Positions 24,540-35,511 of a stretch of DNA of 64,000 bases are shown one piece after another; position 1 is the stretch's first letter; each line of letters begins with the position of its first letter. Position numbers and translations under genes: made by a program. The stretch is taken from contig JAAOOA010000186.1 of the NCBI GenBank assembly GCA_012861695.1, forward strand, positions 1,059,733 to 1,123,732. Direction: 5' to 3'. The stretch is from Trematomus loennbergii. Its lineage: Eukaryota; Chordata; Actinopteri; Perciformes; Nototheniidae. The notes under the pieces were generated by a model. That model was not told the DNA's origin, ran no database searches, and worked only from the letters and a program-made list of their open reading frames with translations.

Positions 24540-25265
24540 TAGAGAGCTACAGTTAATTACATTCATCCAATGTCACTCCTCTGCCAAAGCCCCTCTTACC
24601 TGTGGGGTTCCCCAAGGCTCGACTCTGGGCCCCATCCTTTTTCTACTGTACATACTGGCCCTAGGTTCAATTCTCACAAAACATAATATTCCCTTCCACT
24701 ACTACGCCGACGATGTACAGATATATCTGCCTCTCAAAGCAAATGTCAAACACTCACTACAGCAGTTGATGGACTGCTTAACAGAGATAAAATCCTGGCT
24801 GAGCAAAAACTTTCTCAACCTCAACGAGAGCAAGACTGAGGTCATCTTTTTTGGACCCCAACCTCCAGCCTCTCCGGTTGATATTCTGGGCTCTCTCAAA
24901 AAAACATCCTCCCCTCGGTCATGAACCTTGGAGTGACCTTCACGAGCACTTTTAAATTCGACAAGCAGGTCAGCACCGTAGTCAAATCCTGCTTTTTTTA
25001 AATAAGACTATTGGCCAAAAAGTCGTATTTATCTTTTAATGACTTAGAAAGGGTTATTAACGCCTTTGTAACCTCAAGACTGGACTATTGCAACGCTCTG
25101 TATGTGGGTATGGACCAGGCCTCAATTAAACGCCTGCAGCTCCTGTAGTCCAAAACGCAGCTGCACGTTTGCTGACTGGCCACAAAAAGCGTGACCACAT
25201 CACCCCAATTCTGGCCTCACTACACTGGCTTCCAGTTCGGTTCAGAATTGATTTTAAAATCCTTT
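24540..25265 (+). pseudogene. Non-LTR retrotransposon reverse transcriptase fragment (L2/CR1-like)
   Basis: The open part (to 24924) includes GVPQGSTLGPILFLLYI (RT motif B) and FHYYADDVQIYLPLK (the YADD catalytic motif), then LNESKTEVIFFGP. After a frame change near 24900 it continues VMNLGVTFTSTFKFDKQV and FVTSRLDYCNALYVGM with further stops. This is the C-terminal half of a LINE RT, and the motifs match the L2/CR1 group. The 5' half is missing, as is usual for LINE insertions. It is absent from copy B. Confidence 0.85.
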
Positions 25266-25339
25266 TGCTAGACCACTTTATGATCTGACTGAGACAGTTT
25301 CTGCTCTTTAAAGACATGTTACCAAACCAAGACATTTAA

Positions 25340-25620
25340 AGGTCCCATGTCATGGCCATTTCCACTGATCATAGTTCCATTGTTGAGGTCTACTAGAATA
25401 GATTTACATTGTTCAATGTTCCAAACTCACATTGGTTTCTCATACAGCATCTCTGTATGGTATGTGTATTCACTCTCTGTCCTAAACGGCTTGTTGGAGC
25501 TCCTGCCCCCCCCCCCCCTCCCTCCCTATGAGCCCACTGTGCTCTGATTGGTCAGCTCGCCCACTCTGTTCTGATGAGTCCACCACCGTTACAGCGGAAC
25601 ATCAGTGATTATGTGTTTTA
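25340..25620. mobile_element. Partial TTAA-type MITE
   Basis: It starts TTAA then AGGTCCCATGTCATGGCC and stays similar to the full MITE at 25916 for about 250 bp (TTGAGGTCTACTAGAATAGA, CTCTGATTGGTC), then stops without a matching right end. The same truncated copy lies at 55840 in copy B, so the truncation predates the duplication. Confidence 0.8.
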
Positions 25621-25915
25621 ATGGCGTTTGATAGCAACCAGGAAATGACACCAGTAATGACTGTCACTACCCGATCTGCAGCCCTGCCCTATCTGCAGTG
25701 CACATGTGCGAGATGGTCCGCCATATTTGACAACTACATACGGCAACTCTAATAGGACACTTGACACAGTGGCTTTTGGCAAAGCAGAAAAAGAACCGAG
25801 AGAGATGAGTTATTGTTATTACAACGTGACTTCACTATTATTTAAGAACTCTTTTTATTGGGTTCTTTTATTTGGGTTTAAGTACATTGTCAGAATAAGT
25901 GAGAAATGGATTTAA

Positions 25916-26749
25916 AGGGCCCATGTCATGGCCATTTCCACTGATCATAATTCCATTGTTGAGGTCTACTAGAATAGATTTATATTGTGCATTTTTCCAA
26001 ACTCACATTGGTTTCTCAAACAGCATCTCTGTAAACTATGTGTATTCACTGAATTTCACTCTCTGCCTTTAACGGCTCGTTGTAGCTCCAATAGCTCCAG
26101 CCCCCACCCTCCCTGTGAGCACAGTGTGCTCTGATTGGTCGGGACATTGTGAATCGCGCTGAGCTCCGTGGAGGTGTTGTTTCCTTGTTAGCGATACACA
26201 GCCAAACACAGCCAAACTCATCCTGAGCACACACAAAGTCACAGCCGAAGTAAAAACAATAAGTGTGGCTTGATATTGAGTAAGAAAAAGGTTGATAAAC
26301 GCTGTGAGAATGGGTCTGCAGAGAGAATTTCGCCACGATCCCAACTGTCTGTTATCAGCCTGCAGCCAGGGAGGAGAAATCAGCTGAGCTGCCTGCTCTC
26401 TGCACACAGATGTGTGTGTGAGGAAGTCCGTGGATTGGTCAATTTGGACCAATCAGCGGGGGCTTAACGTAACGGCTCCGCGGACGTAACGTAACGGCTC
26501 CACGGATTGGTCCATTTCGTTCCGGGTACGGCTTGACATCATGCCGTACCCGGAACGAAATGGAAGAATCAAATGGACAATGACGTATCTCCAACGAGGC
26601 GTTTTGGGGAGGTATTTTCTGTGTTAGAGTTTTACTCGCTACAGGGTGTACTTTGAGGGTTTGTGACTCTGTACACCGTTTACATGCATAAAAACCTTCA
26701 TAACACACAAGGGGACGGGTAATAACCGGAAAAGCATGACATGGGCCCT
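25916..26749. mobile_element. TTAA-flanked MITE (piggyBac-like), copy A
   Basis: 834 bp with inverted ends AGGGCCCATGTCATG and CATGACATGGGCCCT, flanked on both sides by TTAA (25912-25915, 26750-26753), the target of piggyBac transposases. No transposase is encoded. It carries several CCAAT-box-like motifs (GATTGGTC) and the hairpin at 26512. Confidence 0.85.
26512..26563. repeat. Perfect 21-bp hairpin inside the MITE
   Basis: The arm beginning CCATTTCGTTCCGGGTACGG at 26512-26532 pairs perfectly with 26543-26563 around a 10-base loop. Copy B lacks this hairpin: its sequence jumps from GCACGGATTG directly to ACGTATCTCC. Confidence 0.9.
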
Positions 26750-27175
26750 TTAACTTCTGTTAGACAGCTATCATACTGAATAAATATTTACTATGTATGC
26801 AAAAATGTATAGCATATAGCTGTCTAACAGAAGTTAAATCCATTTCTCACTTATTCTGACAATGTACTTAACCCCAAATAAAAGAATCCAATAAAAAGAG
26901 TTGTTAAATAATAGTGAAGTCACGTTGTAATAACAATAACTCATCTCTCTCGGTTTTCTGAGTTTTCTTTTTCTGCTTTTCCAAATGCCACTGTGTCAAA
27001 TGTCCTAGTTGGGTTGCCGTACGGAGTTGTGCAATATGGCGGACCATCTCGCACATGCGCACTGCAGATAGGGCAGGGCGGCAGATCGGGTAGTGACAAT
27101 GACAAACAGACAGTGGCGTTTTTATATGTACAAAAGTGGTGGGGCACAAAAAACTTAGATGTCTATATATAAGCT

Positions 27176-27750
27176 TCTGCAGTGACGTGCAGTGAGGTTC
27201 ATGGCTGGTGAGGCACTGGCACTGACTCTTCAGGTTTACAAATATTATATTTTGACCTAAACCAAAATACAATATTATTTTTAAAAGCTTTTTTTGTCTG
27301 ATGCTTCGATGAATTTTAAACACAGTTCAACAAAAGGACACCCAAAAAATGTAGTTTTATCATTTAAATATTGAATTGTTCTCTCTTAGTAAGATCCCAT
27401 TTTCAATAAAATTGCGGTCTTACCTTGACTTGAAGATGAAGTCCATTTGCCTATCCTTCTGGACAAAAATGTCTCTTACTTTTTTGTAAAAGTCCTCCTT
27501 ATCTTCTCGTAGTTTCAAAAGTCTATCATAAATCTAATCGATAGATTTATGATTCAAAAATTATAAAAGTAGGTAGACATGTGGATATTATCCGGCTGAA
27601 CAAAACGTGCATTTATCTAACAGGTACGTTTCCCACAGATCTTATTTCGAGCTATTTTCTAAAATCCTATGGAGAAATATCATTGCATTTTTGTCGAGGG
27701 AAGCCATGCGCAGCTTACTTCCTGGTTTAGGACGCGTCACTGCAGCTCTC
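27176..27750. mobile_element. Possible hAT-type non-autonomous element
   Basis: It begins TGCAGTGACGTGCAGTGAGG and ends GGACGCGTCACTGCA, a short inverted match (TGCAGTGACG). No clear 8-bp duplication was found. It lies in the 27.1-28.4 kb block that is missing from copy B. Confidence 0.45.
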
Positions 27751-30505
27751 TCGTCTCCTCTTCATGCACCACACTTTTCGCGGCATACGTACTTACAGCC
27801 AATCAGCTCTGAATTCTGTGAGATGACATATGGTTGGGATGGCAGCTCAGTGCCCCTATGGTCATTATTTTTTTGCCACACACATTAAATAGGAAAATAC
27901 TCTGAGCATGCGCAGTGTAGTTTTTACAGTCACCATTCACTTAGACAGTGAGAGGGAGGGCATGATCAGGTTTTATCCCACATGGCTCAAAAGGCACACA
28001 CTGTAGACACTAATTAGAAGAACACAGACTAAAACAGCAATGCACAGACGAATCAGATGATTAAACATGATGTTAAAATATATTTTATATTTATTTTTTG
28101 CATTTTTTGCATTTTTTGTAATCATTATTTGTAATACTTTCTGCCAGTCGCCACAGATGAGAATGCTGCGTGCAAGAATAGTATGTGACAGACAAGAATA
28201 GCCAATTCTAATGTCTCACACTTAATGTGGAGAAAGAGAGGTCCTATACAGCAGGGATGCCAACATTTGAGTTCAGCTTGGAGTGAGGTTTTTTTTTGGT
28301 GAACCGAAAAAAGAAACGTTCATGTGTACAGTGTTACAAATGTATTGAACATGTACAAACAAGGGTTTCCCATTAATGTACCGGGCGCTACAGTGGAATA
28401 CGCACATACACAGTGTACCCGCGACTCTCTCAATGAAGGCTCGATAATCAGCTCACAGCATATAAGATGGCATATATGTGTAAGCAGGGGTAAAGTGCTA
28501 TTTTACATTTTAAATATTGAAGTTAAATTCATCAATCTGGTGCACTTTGAGAGCAAAATGAATGTATGGATACATCTCTCAACACCCATTTGAAACAGAA
28601 CTGTAAACAGATTTTCTTTTTCTTTATGGATATTTTACAAATCACTCTCCTTTTAAACTGTATTCTTGTTTTACTGTCATATAGTATTTCATAGCTGTTT
28701 TTCATTTATTCTCATAAATGGTGACCAAAAACGTTTGAGACCCACTGAGATAACTAGACTAAAGTGAACTATCTAAACAGAGGGTCCCTTACCTCACTGA
28801 GCTGTAGTTATCTCTCTCAGTCTGAGGAGAGAGCTCTCCCTCTCCTTGTTTTAGAAACTGCTTCTAATATCCGTTAGCGCAGCTAGCTAACTAGATGCTA
28901 ACAACAACAATGCAAATAGTGAGTTTGGTAGAAATATACTGTATAATAGTAAAGTTATTCAAGATAATGCCATATTCATTGAAGATTTACATAAATATTC
29001 CCCAAAATTATTCAAAAGCAATTCTTCCAAACTCTCTGCTGTAGTATGACCACCAGGAGACTATTGATGTGTGTGGTGAGTTTGGTAGTAATATACTGTA
29101 TAATAGTGATTGAATATTATTGTATTCTCTTTTTTCGGAGTTGCACTTTGCAGACAGTCCCTGAGCACTCGTTTCTTCTCCGGCTGCGGATAGAGACCAA
29201 TGTAATGTGTCCAGCTCGGAGGACGGCGCGTATTGGCTTTTTTTTAATCAAAATGTGATTGTAGTTCGTTGTCAACCTTACCACGGTACTTAGGAGATGA
29301 CATTTGTGTCTGAATAACGTTTTGTTCATGAGTTATTGATCTGTGAAATCCGAATCTCCCAATATCGTTCCAACTTTACTGAACTAAGCCAGAAGACCGT
29401 CTCATTTCGTAGACCGCTCGGTTTGCTGTTCCTTCACTTTGTTTTTATATTTATATACATTTATCTTGGACGAAAACTTAGCGTGAGGAAAGGCATGTGT
29501 GGCGTGAGTGCGTGAGATATGGGTTAATTGCGTGACTCTCACGCTCAATGCGTGAGTGTTGGCAGCCCTGTGTAAGGGTTGATTGTGCGTTGATCTGTTG
29601 GTAATGCCTCCGGTGGGCATGTAAACAAATGCATAATGCTGCGCTATACTTTGTGGCCTCACCCGGTTGCATAGCGACGCTTATTGTTAAGGTGTCTTTT
29701 AATAAGCAGGTAGTCATATCATTAGCTAGAACCAGCTAGATCTGATCGATATGGACACAAACGCGAGTAAAGTCTAATCTGACGGGAGAGAGAGATCGGC
29801 TGCTGCTGACGAGTCGACACGCAGCTCTGCATGATCACATGCAGCGGTGAGCAGAGCAAAATACACTTCAGGTTAGAATATCACGTAGCTATTTTAATTA
29901 CCTCTCAAACTACCTAAACTAGTTATAGATATGTTTAGTTTTACTGTCGGGTCACTCATTACTGGATCCGCGAGCTGCATGAGACTGGCGTCAGGAGAGA
30001 GAGAGCGCTCCGTTTATTATTCCCGTGTTATTGTAAGTTACTTTACACTTTTAGTAATGTAGTTAATCTACTATAATTAGTTTAATATCGAATCATATAC
30101 ATTTTTTTAAAGCTCAATAGATAACAAAGAAGACCTTTGACCAGCACTTTTCTAATTTTGTCCGGAAGATTTCAACTTTAACGGACATGTTGACCGGCAA
30201 AAAAATATTCTAACGGGAACTCTGCTCCACGGATTGGTCCATTTGGACCAATGGGGCTGATTGTCTTCAAGTTTATGATTGACTTCCTGAATGTCTTTCG
30301 TGAAGTCTAAGGTATTAAAACAAGTTTAGAACCGATTAGGGCATTCACTAACTCGACATCTGAATTGAAGCCATCCAAAGTCACATGGCGGCTGTTCTTT
30401 GGATCCTGAAGGCCTGTTGTGGTTTTCAAAAGTACAAAAATACAATAAAACAACACATTGTTCTGTAAGATAAATATTTTCTTTCTCTGTATCTTTGCTC
30501 TGCAG
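27751..30505. other. Non-coding sequence, mostly shared with copy B
   Basis: From about 28410 on the sequence matches 57705-60569 in copy B. It includes GCGTGAGTGCGTGAG-type repeats near 29500 and several overlapping opposite-strand open frames of no recognisable family. I see no exon with both splice borders and coding character before the pyrin exon. Confidence 0.6.
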
Positions 30506-30785
30506 GGAGAAAAGATGGAGACACATAGAAATGCCCTATTAACAATTTTAGAAAGTTTGAAGGAAGAGGAATTCAAAAAATTCAACTGGTGCCTGGAGGA
30601 TAAGGTCCTAGGATTCCCAGGAATCCCAGAGAGTCGACTACGGAAAGCAGACCGGATTGACACAGTGCAACTGATGCTTCAGCACTACGACACAAACACC
30701 ATTAAAGTGACCAGAGATGTTTTGAAGAAGATCCAGAGGAATGATCTAGAAAATAAATTATCTAAATTCTCATCAGACCCTGAAG
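30506..30785 (+). CDS. Pyrin domain (PYD) exon, copy A, intact
   Basis: After TTTGCTCTGCAG, the ATG at 30515 opens METHRNALLTILESLKEEEF and runs 90 codons plus one base to a GT donor (30786). The residues form a complete pyrin fold: an N-terminal helix, the KKFNWCLEDK region, then IPESRLRKADRIDTVQLMLQ and VTRDVLKKIQRNDLENKL. Pyrin domains recruit ASC or similar adaptors by PYD-PYD contact in inflammasome signalling, in the cytosol. Lysine, arginine, aspartate and glutamate are abundant, as usual for this interface. Downstream exons make it part of an NLR-like gene. Alone among the exons of this locus, it shows no damage. Confidence 0.88.
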
Positions 30786-30879
30786 GTAGGTCTTTAAAAA
30801 CGAGTTTACCAAAATATAACTTTTTTTATTTTTCCCAGCCATGCATCATGTTTTTAGACTCCTGATATCCCCCTCAGAG

Positions 30880-30975
30880 AACCATCACCTCCACATGGTG
30901 TTGAGGCTGAGGTACCCCTGAAAGCAGAGAGGTCAGGGTCACTAGTTTCTGGCAAGGTCACCCTGTTGGTTCCAG
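30880..30975 (+). CDS. Linker exon after the pyrin domain, copy A
   Basis: Using the acceptor AG at 30878-30879, the phase-1 join to the pyrin exon gives EPSPPHGVEAEVPLKAERSG then SLVSGKVTLLVP, ending phase 1 at a GT donor. The frame is open in both copies despite several substitutions, which supports it as a real exon. The nearer acceptor AG at 30876-30877 would give a stop. Its function is unknown; it is a short acidic/basic linker. Confidence 0.65.
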
Positions 30976-31249
30976 GTGAGGGGTTGTAGAACCTTTATAG
31001 ATCAGCATTTTAGGAATCCAATTACCGTTCCTGGATTAGAAAGTTTGGGTTTCGGTAAAATTTTCCAAAATATATCGCCTTTCGTCTCTCCCTAACCACT
31101 ATTCCGTAACCTCTGTGAAACATCTTGGGCTTAATGATAGGAGGATTCATCAGGACTTAGGAAAAGAGACTGCTGTGCTTTGAGAGTCCGACCACACTGA
31201 CACTATCCAACGTCATTATGATTAGCAGCCAATGTTATTAAGAAGGAGA

Positions 31250-31548
31250 AGACGCTTTATTTTATCCCAAAGGGGGAATTCAGCTCAGTTGTTCACTCGG
31301 TTGTGGTAACACACAGTACAATACACACACATGCACAGGACAGGTGAGAGAGGTCTGAGCAAAACAGGCAGCCAGTCTGTCCAGCGCCAGGGAGCAGTTG
31401 GGGGGTTCTGTGCCTTGCTCGAGGGCAGGAGGTGAACTGGCACCTCTCCAGGAACCAGTCTACACTCCGTATTATTTTGGTCCGATCGGGACTCCAACCG
31501 GCGACCCTTCGGTTCCCAACACAAATTCCTACAGACTGCGCCACTTAA
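31250..31548 (-). mobile_element. tRNA-derived SINE, copy A
   Basis: On the minus strand the head reads AGTGGCGCAGTCTGTAGG (A-box-like) followed about 35 bases later by GGTTGGAGTCCC (B-box-like). The body includes CACCTCCTGCCCTCGAGCAA, and the tail ends GGGATAAAATAAAGCG. This is the layout of a Pol III SINE. It occurs also at 61317-61603 in copy B. Confidence 0.7.
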
Positions 31549-31559
31549 ACACTCTGCTT

Positions 31560-31619
31560 CATTGGCTGGGAATCGGACCCGGCATCCAGGCGAGAATTTT
31601 ACCACTGAACCACCAATGC
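31560..31619 (-). pseudogene. tRNA-Gly pseudogene lacking its anticodon, copy A
   Basis: On the minus strand GCATTGGTGGTTCAGTGGTA followed by AAATTCTCGCCTG matches the 5' half of tRNA-Gly(GCC), and CCGGGTCCGATTCCCAGCC matches its T arm. About 11 bases covering the anticodon and 3' anticodon stem are missing. Copy B (61612-61672) keeps the matching acceptor end CCAATGC. It abuts the SINE head but is a different tRNA. Confidence 0.8.
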
Positions 31620-31659
31620 TATATTAACGAGTTTCTCCTGTGGGACATTGGAGATATGT

Positions 31660-32330
31660 AATACAAGTGGGTGATGCTAAAAGCCAGTGTTGGGGAGGGG
31701 ATGGATCAGAGGAATGACCAGAAAGTAATCAGTGGGCTCTGAAATGGCAGTGAGTCCTTGAGTGCTACGTTTTCCCAGGAAACGGCCAATTCTGTTTGGA
31801 ATGAGGTTTGTCCTGCCGAACTGTCAGATATCTCAGGAGGGGGAGTCATGGATAAACCCCGGCTGTTTTCCACAGTGTAGGTTAGCTGCTGACTCAGTCT
31901 CAGGATGTTGAATGGACTGATGCACACTGAGTTCAGGAGGCAGAGCTGAGGGCTTGGAGAACAGCTGCTCAGGTGGTCAGAAGGGGCCACAGGGACACAC
32001 TGTGGAGGTTTGTCCTGACATAGGATTGGACAGTTGTGATTTAAATTCCTGTTCAATGTTGCATGGAGGCAGACAGTGTCATTTTCCATGCTTTAAAGGG
32101 GACTGTAGGGTAAGCTCTAAACATCAGAGGAGCACATTGCTCAGCCTCACTGGGATTGCTCACTGCAGATTATGTCCTAGTCATGACAAATGGCCCAGCC
32201 CCCTACAGGTGGAAGGAGGTATCATTTGCCGTCCAACATGACTTGGTGAGGAAGGGACGGGTTATTACTGTGACCCCCAGGGTGTCTTGTAGATGGTAGG
32301 CTATTGCAGGAGTATACTGCGACACAGTAA
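31660..32330. other. Non-coding intron-like sequence
   Basis: No NACHT or other domain is seen. The longest frame (minus, 31706-32089) differs in reading between the two copies and has no recognisable motif. Confidence 0.55.
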
Positions 32331-33088
32331 TGGCGCGTTTCCACTACAGCGCGGAGCACGGTTTAAGAGGGCTGTGACGTCAGCGGCCCGTTTTTGGTTG
32401 CGTTTCCACTTGGCCTAGTACCGGCCGGCGGGTCCTAATTCACAGTTTTTCTGGCCTCATAAAATCGTGGTTCTAGGGCCAGAGACAACGAGGCTGAGTC
32501 GGGCTGAGTATGCTAAACTTGAGAGAGAATCGCTGGCAAGGGGGCTACAACTACAACAAGATGGACATATTGACCGTGATTTAATTGTAATACACGTTTC
32601 AAAATGATGCCGAAGTAAAACATACTGATACCGGTTAGTAAAAACCATGAATTAATGCTTTGACAAGTCTGCAGACAGACGGCAGGCGAAAAACCTTTTA
32701 AAATGCGTGTTTTCTAAATGGAGATTGGCTAAGCTAACGCAGTATATGCTCCGACCGTCCACACTCACAACAACGGCCTATACAGACATAAATAAAGCAG
32801 CGACTGTATTCGCCATGACACAGGCAGTCTGTGGTTTGTACTTGTTTAACTTTTGTCTAGTTTCTGAACATATATGAGGAGCTGTGAGCTCTGAGTGCTA
32901 ACAGCTAACGGCTGTGTTGTTTTTCTGGAGTTCTCATTGAAGATGACGTCACGGCTCCGCCTACACTGCGTTACTATAGATACTACCCCAGTTCCTAAAC
33001 TGTAATGGAAATGTAAAGTGAGCCAGTCCTAACGAGGCCAAGCCATACCGAGCGAGGCCGAGCGAGGCTGTGTAGTGGAAATGCGCCA
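32331..33088. mobile_element. MITE with TGGCGC ends and TAA duplication
   Basis: 758 bp, starting TGGCGCGTTTCCACTACA and ending TGTAGTGGAAATGCGCCA, flanked by TAA on both sides (32328-32330, 33089-33091). Copy B has the empty site at 62387, ACAGTAAGAGCC, without it. The 3-bp TWA duplication fits a PIF/Harbinger-type mobiliser. A sister copy in reverse orientation lies at 57902-58673. Confidence 0.9.
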
Positions 33089-33340
33089 TAAGAGCCATCC
33101 ACTTCCTGTATAACTGGAGAGAGAGCTGTGTCCACACCCTCAGTGGGTGTTGGGATCTGCTGGTATCGTGCCTCATCTCCCAGCAGCAGGAATAAGAGTC
33201 AGTCCGGTTTAGGGCCATGGTTCTCTGTGGGAAAACTGATGGTTCTCTGTGGGGTGGAACTTATACTGGACAATGTACAGATAATTATGCAACACGATCC
33301 AGTGACTTGATATAAGGAAAATAACCTGCTATTTTGTCAG

Positions 33341-33671
33341 AGGAAGGCTGTGTTTCTCTGGCTTCAGCTCTGAGCTCCAAGCCCTCCCATCTGAGAGAGC
33401 TGGACCTGAGCTGCAATCAGCTACAATCATCCAGGAGACTCATAGGCCACATTGGATTTCTCAATTGTGAGGCATTTTGGGACATTGTTGAGCTTCATAT
33501 ACAGCAGAGTTGGATTCAGCACCCCTTAATACCCCTAGAAATGTTGTATAGCATGAATAAACACAAAATGCCTTTGGGGTTCTGATTTTGTGAAAATTGA
33601 CCCCGTCTATCAGGAGAGAAGCTGCTTTCTGCTGGACGGGAGGATCCACTCTGCAGTCTGGAGACACTCAG
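33341..33671 (+). pseudogene. NLR leucine-rich-repeat exon, copy A, interrupted
   Basis: After TTTTGTCAG the frame reads EEGCVSLASALSSKPSHLRE then LDLSCNQLQSS, a typical fish NLR LRR (LxxLDLSxNxL). The frame then enters a foreign 170-bp insert at 33443 and ends at a stop. Past the insert the original exon resumes, encoding KLLSAG-like sequence, up to CACTCAG and a GT donor. LRRs sense ligands or hold the receptor inactive. The same insert is in copy B, so it predates the duplication. Confidence 0.8.
33443..33612. mobile_element. 170-bp insert in the LRR exon, TCA duplication
   Basis: TCA stands at 33440-33442 and again at 33610-33612, flanking a 167-bp AT-rich insert that starts TAGGCCACATTGG and ends GACCCCGTCTA. 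Removing it restores a continuous LRR exon (GGAGACTCAGGAGAGAAGCT). The element type is unknown; the ends are only weakly inverted. Confidence 0.75.
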
Positions 33672-34766
33672 GTATGGACAGACTGACTTCCTCGTATTTT
33701 TCTAATTTCATCTCCTTCATCTCTGGTCTTCCATCATGAAGGACGTCTCATTTCCCTTGATTATGTTCACTGCAGTGAGTTAACCTTCAAGTCTTATTAC
33801 ATGGAAACAGCCATTCAGTCCAAACATCAGAACCACTGGTTTCCTGGCTCTAGGGAGGGTAATGATGGTCAGTTTATGGATTTGGTTCTGACTGAGATAT
33901 CTCATCAACTGCTAAATGTGTTGAGATGAGATTCTGTTTAACATTTATGATTCCCAGAGGGACGATCGGGACTTTTCCACCTGCACCACCGTGACATGTG
34001 ATTGAATTGATAAAGACTCTCTGATTATATTTACATAATTTCTTCTTCTTTTCTTCTTCTCTCAAGTGCATGAGTCGGAAGAAGCAAAGTGGATTTTCTA
34101 TCCTTTTTAGACTTTTCATGTCTTTAATATGCGTTAATTTGAAGTAGTATTTTTTGGGTTATAAATTGTTTCACTTAGTAAGGTGGTGGAGAGCATAACA
34201 ACAGCTGTTGATGATTTGTTTGAATGTGTTACAGTAGACATGTGTATGGAAAGGTCTAAACATGTTATTGTGAGCTGTATATACAGAGCTCCTGGAACCT
34301 GTATTGACACATTTACAGATAGGATAGAAACATGTTTACTAAATCATTAAAAAACATGATGTTTATCTTAGGGGTTAGGGTTAAAGACTTAAGAAGACTT
34401 CATCAATGCATTGTACAGTATGGGTTGTATCCTAAAATCACCAGACCTAGTAGAATCACTTCTCTGCTACATGAATAGACAACATATTCACAAACATTAT
34501 GGAGAACAATACAGCAGAGACTACTATATAGTGACATCAGTGATCATTCACCTGTTCTTATTGTCTATCACTGCAGTTATAAGAAACCTAAAGTCTCCAG
34601 CCATTTCAAATACAAAAGATTGAGAACTGAAGAAAACATAAATGCATTAAAGAATACTTTAATCACAATTGGAGGGTAGTATATGAGAGAGACGATATAG
34701 ACAAGGCCTATGAGGAATTTCTAAACATTTTGAAATCACTTTGTGACAAAAAGTGTCCTGTGAAAC

Positions 34767-35215
34767 AATGCAGAGAGAGACAAACAAAGTCACCGTGCAT
34801 GGATCACTGATGGCCTAAACAATGCAGAGAGACACAAACAAAGTCACCGTGCATGGATCACTGATGGCCTAAACAATGCAGAGAGACACAAACAAAGTCA
34901 CCGTACATGGATCACGGATGGCCTAAACAATGCAGAGAGACACAAACAAAGTCAGAGTGCATGGATCACTGATGGCCTAAACAATGCAGAGAGAGACACA
35001 AAGTCACAGTGCATGGATCACTGATGGCCTAAACAATGCAGAGAGAGACACAAAGTCACAGTGCATGGATCACTGATGGCCTAAACAATGCAGAGAGAGA
35101 CACAAACAAAGTCACTGTGCATGGATCACGGATGGCCTAAACAATGCAGAGAGACACAAACAAAGTCAGAGTGCATGGATCACTGATGGCCTAAACAATG
35201 CAGAGAGAGACACAA
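34767..35215 (+). repeat. 54-bp tandem array in the LINE reading frame
   Basis: About nine units, mostly 54 bp (18 codons), in one frame encoding AERHKQSHRAWITDGLNN. Some units lack four bases (50 bp). The unit derives from the LINE's own coding sequence. It is absent from copy B. Confidence 0.92.
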
Positions 35216-35511
35216 AGACAGTTTGAAACAGCTAATGGAGGTAATAACAGCAGACATGATTCAAGTCAAACATTGGTTTGATAAGAACACATGATCATTA
35301 AATATAAGCAGAACAAAGATTATGCTCTTTGGAAAACATCAAACAAATCCTCAGGTTAATCCTAGACAACATAAACATAGAAAGAGTATATGTAAACAAG
35401 TTCCTTGGTGTTAGAGCACAACATCAGCTGGAAACCTCATATCCATCATGTCAAAGCTAAACTGGCTGAGACTATCGCTCTATTGGGGGAAGCAAGACAC
35501 ACTCTGGAGTA

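Larger units (their letters stand above)
25662..27098. mobile_element. Foldback element with about 280-bp inverted arms, copy A
   Basis: The left arm (25662-25915, continuing 26754-26780) and right arm (26816-27098) are inverted repeats (TGTCACTACCCGATCTGC against its complement near 27090). The loop is only about 35 bp. The left arm is split by a TTAA-type MITE; removing it restores the arm TTTAACTTCTGTTAGACAGC. The same nested structure is in copy B. Confidence 0.85.

Noticed and set aside
24702..24899. Minus-strand frame opposite the LINE
   Set aside because: Shadow of the reverse transcriptase frame, which carries the YADD motif.
31706..32089. 127-codon minus-strand frame (and its counterpart at 61783-62148)
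   Set aside because: The two copies differ by frame-shifting indels and stop positions, and no domain is visible; coding constraint is not supported.
31000..33330. Search for a NACHT domain
   Set aside because: No GxxGxGKT-like Walker A or FISNA text was seen on the plus strand in either copy; absence is reported as a finding instead.
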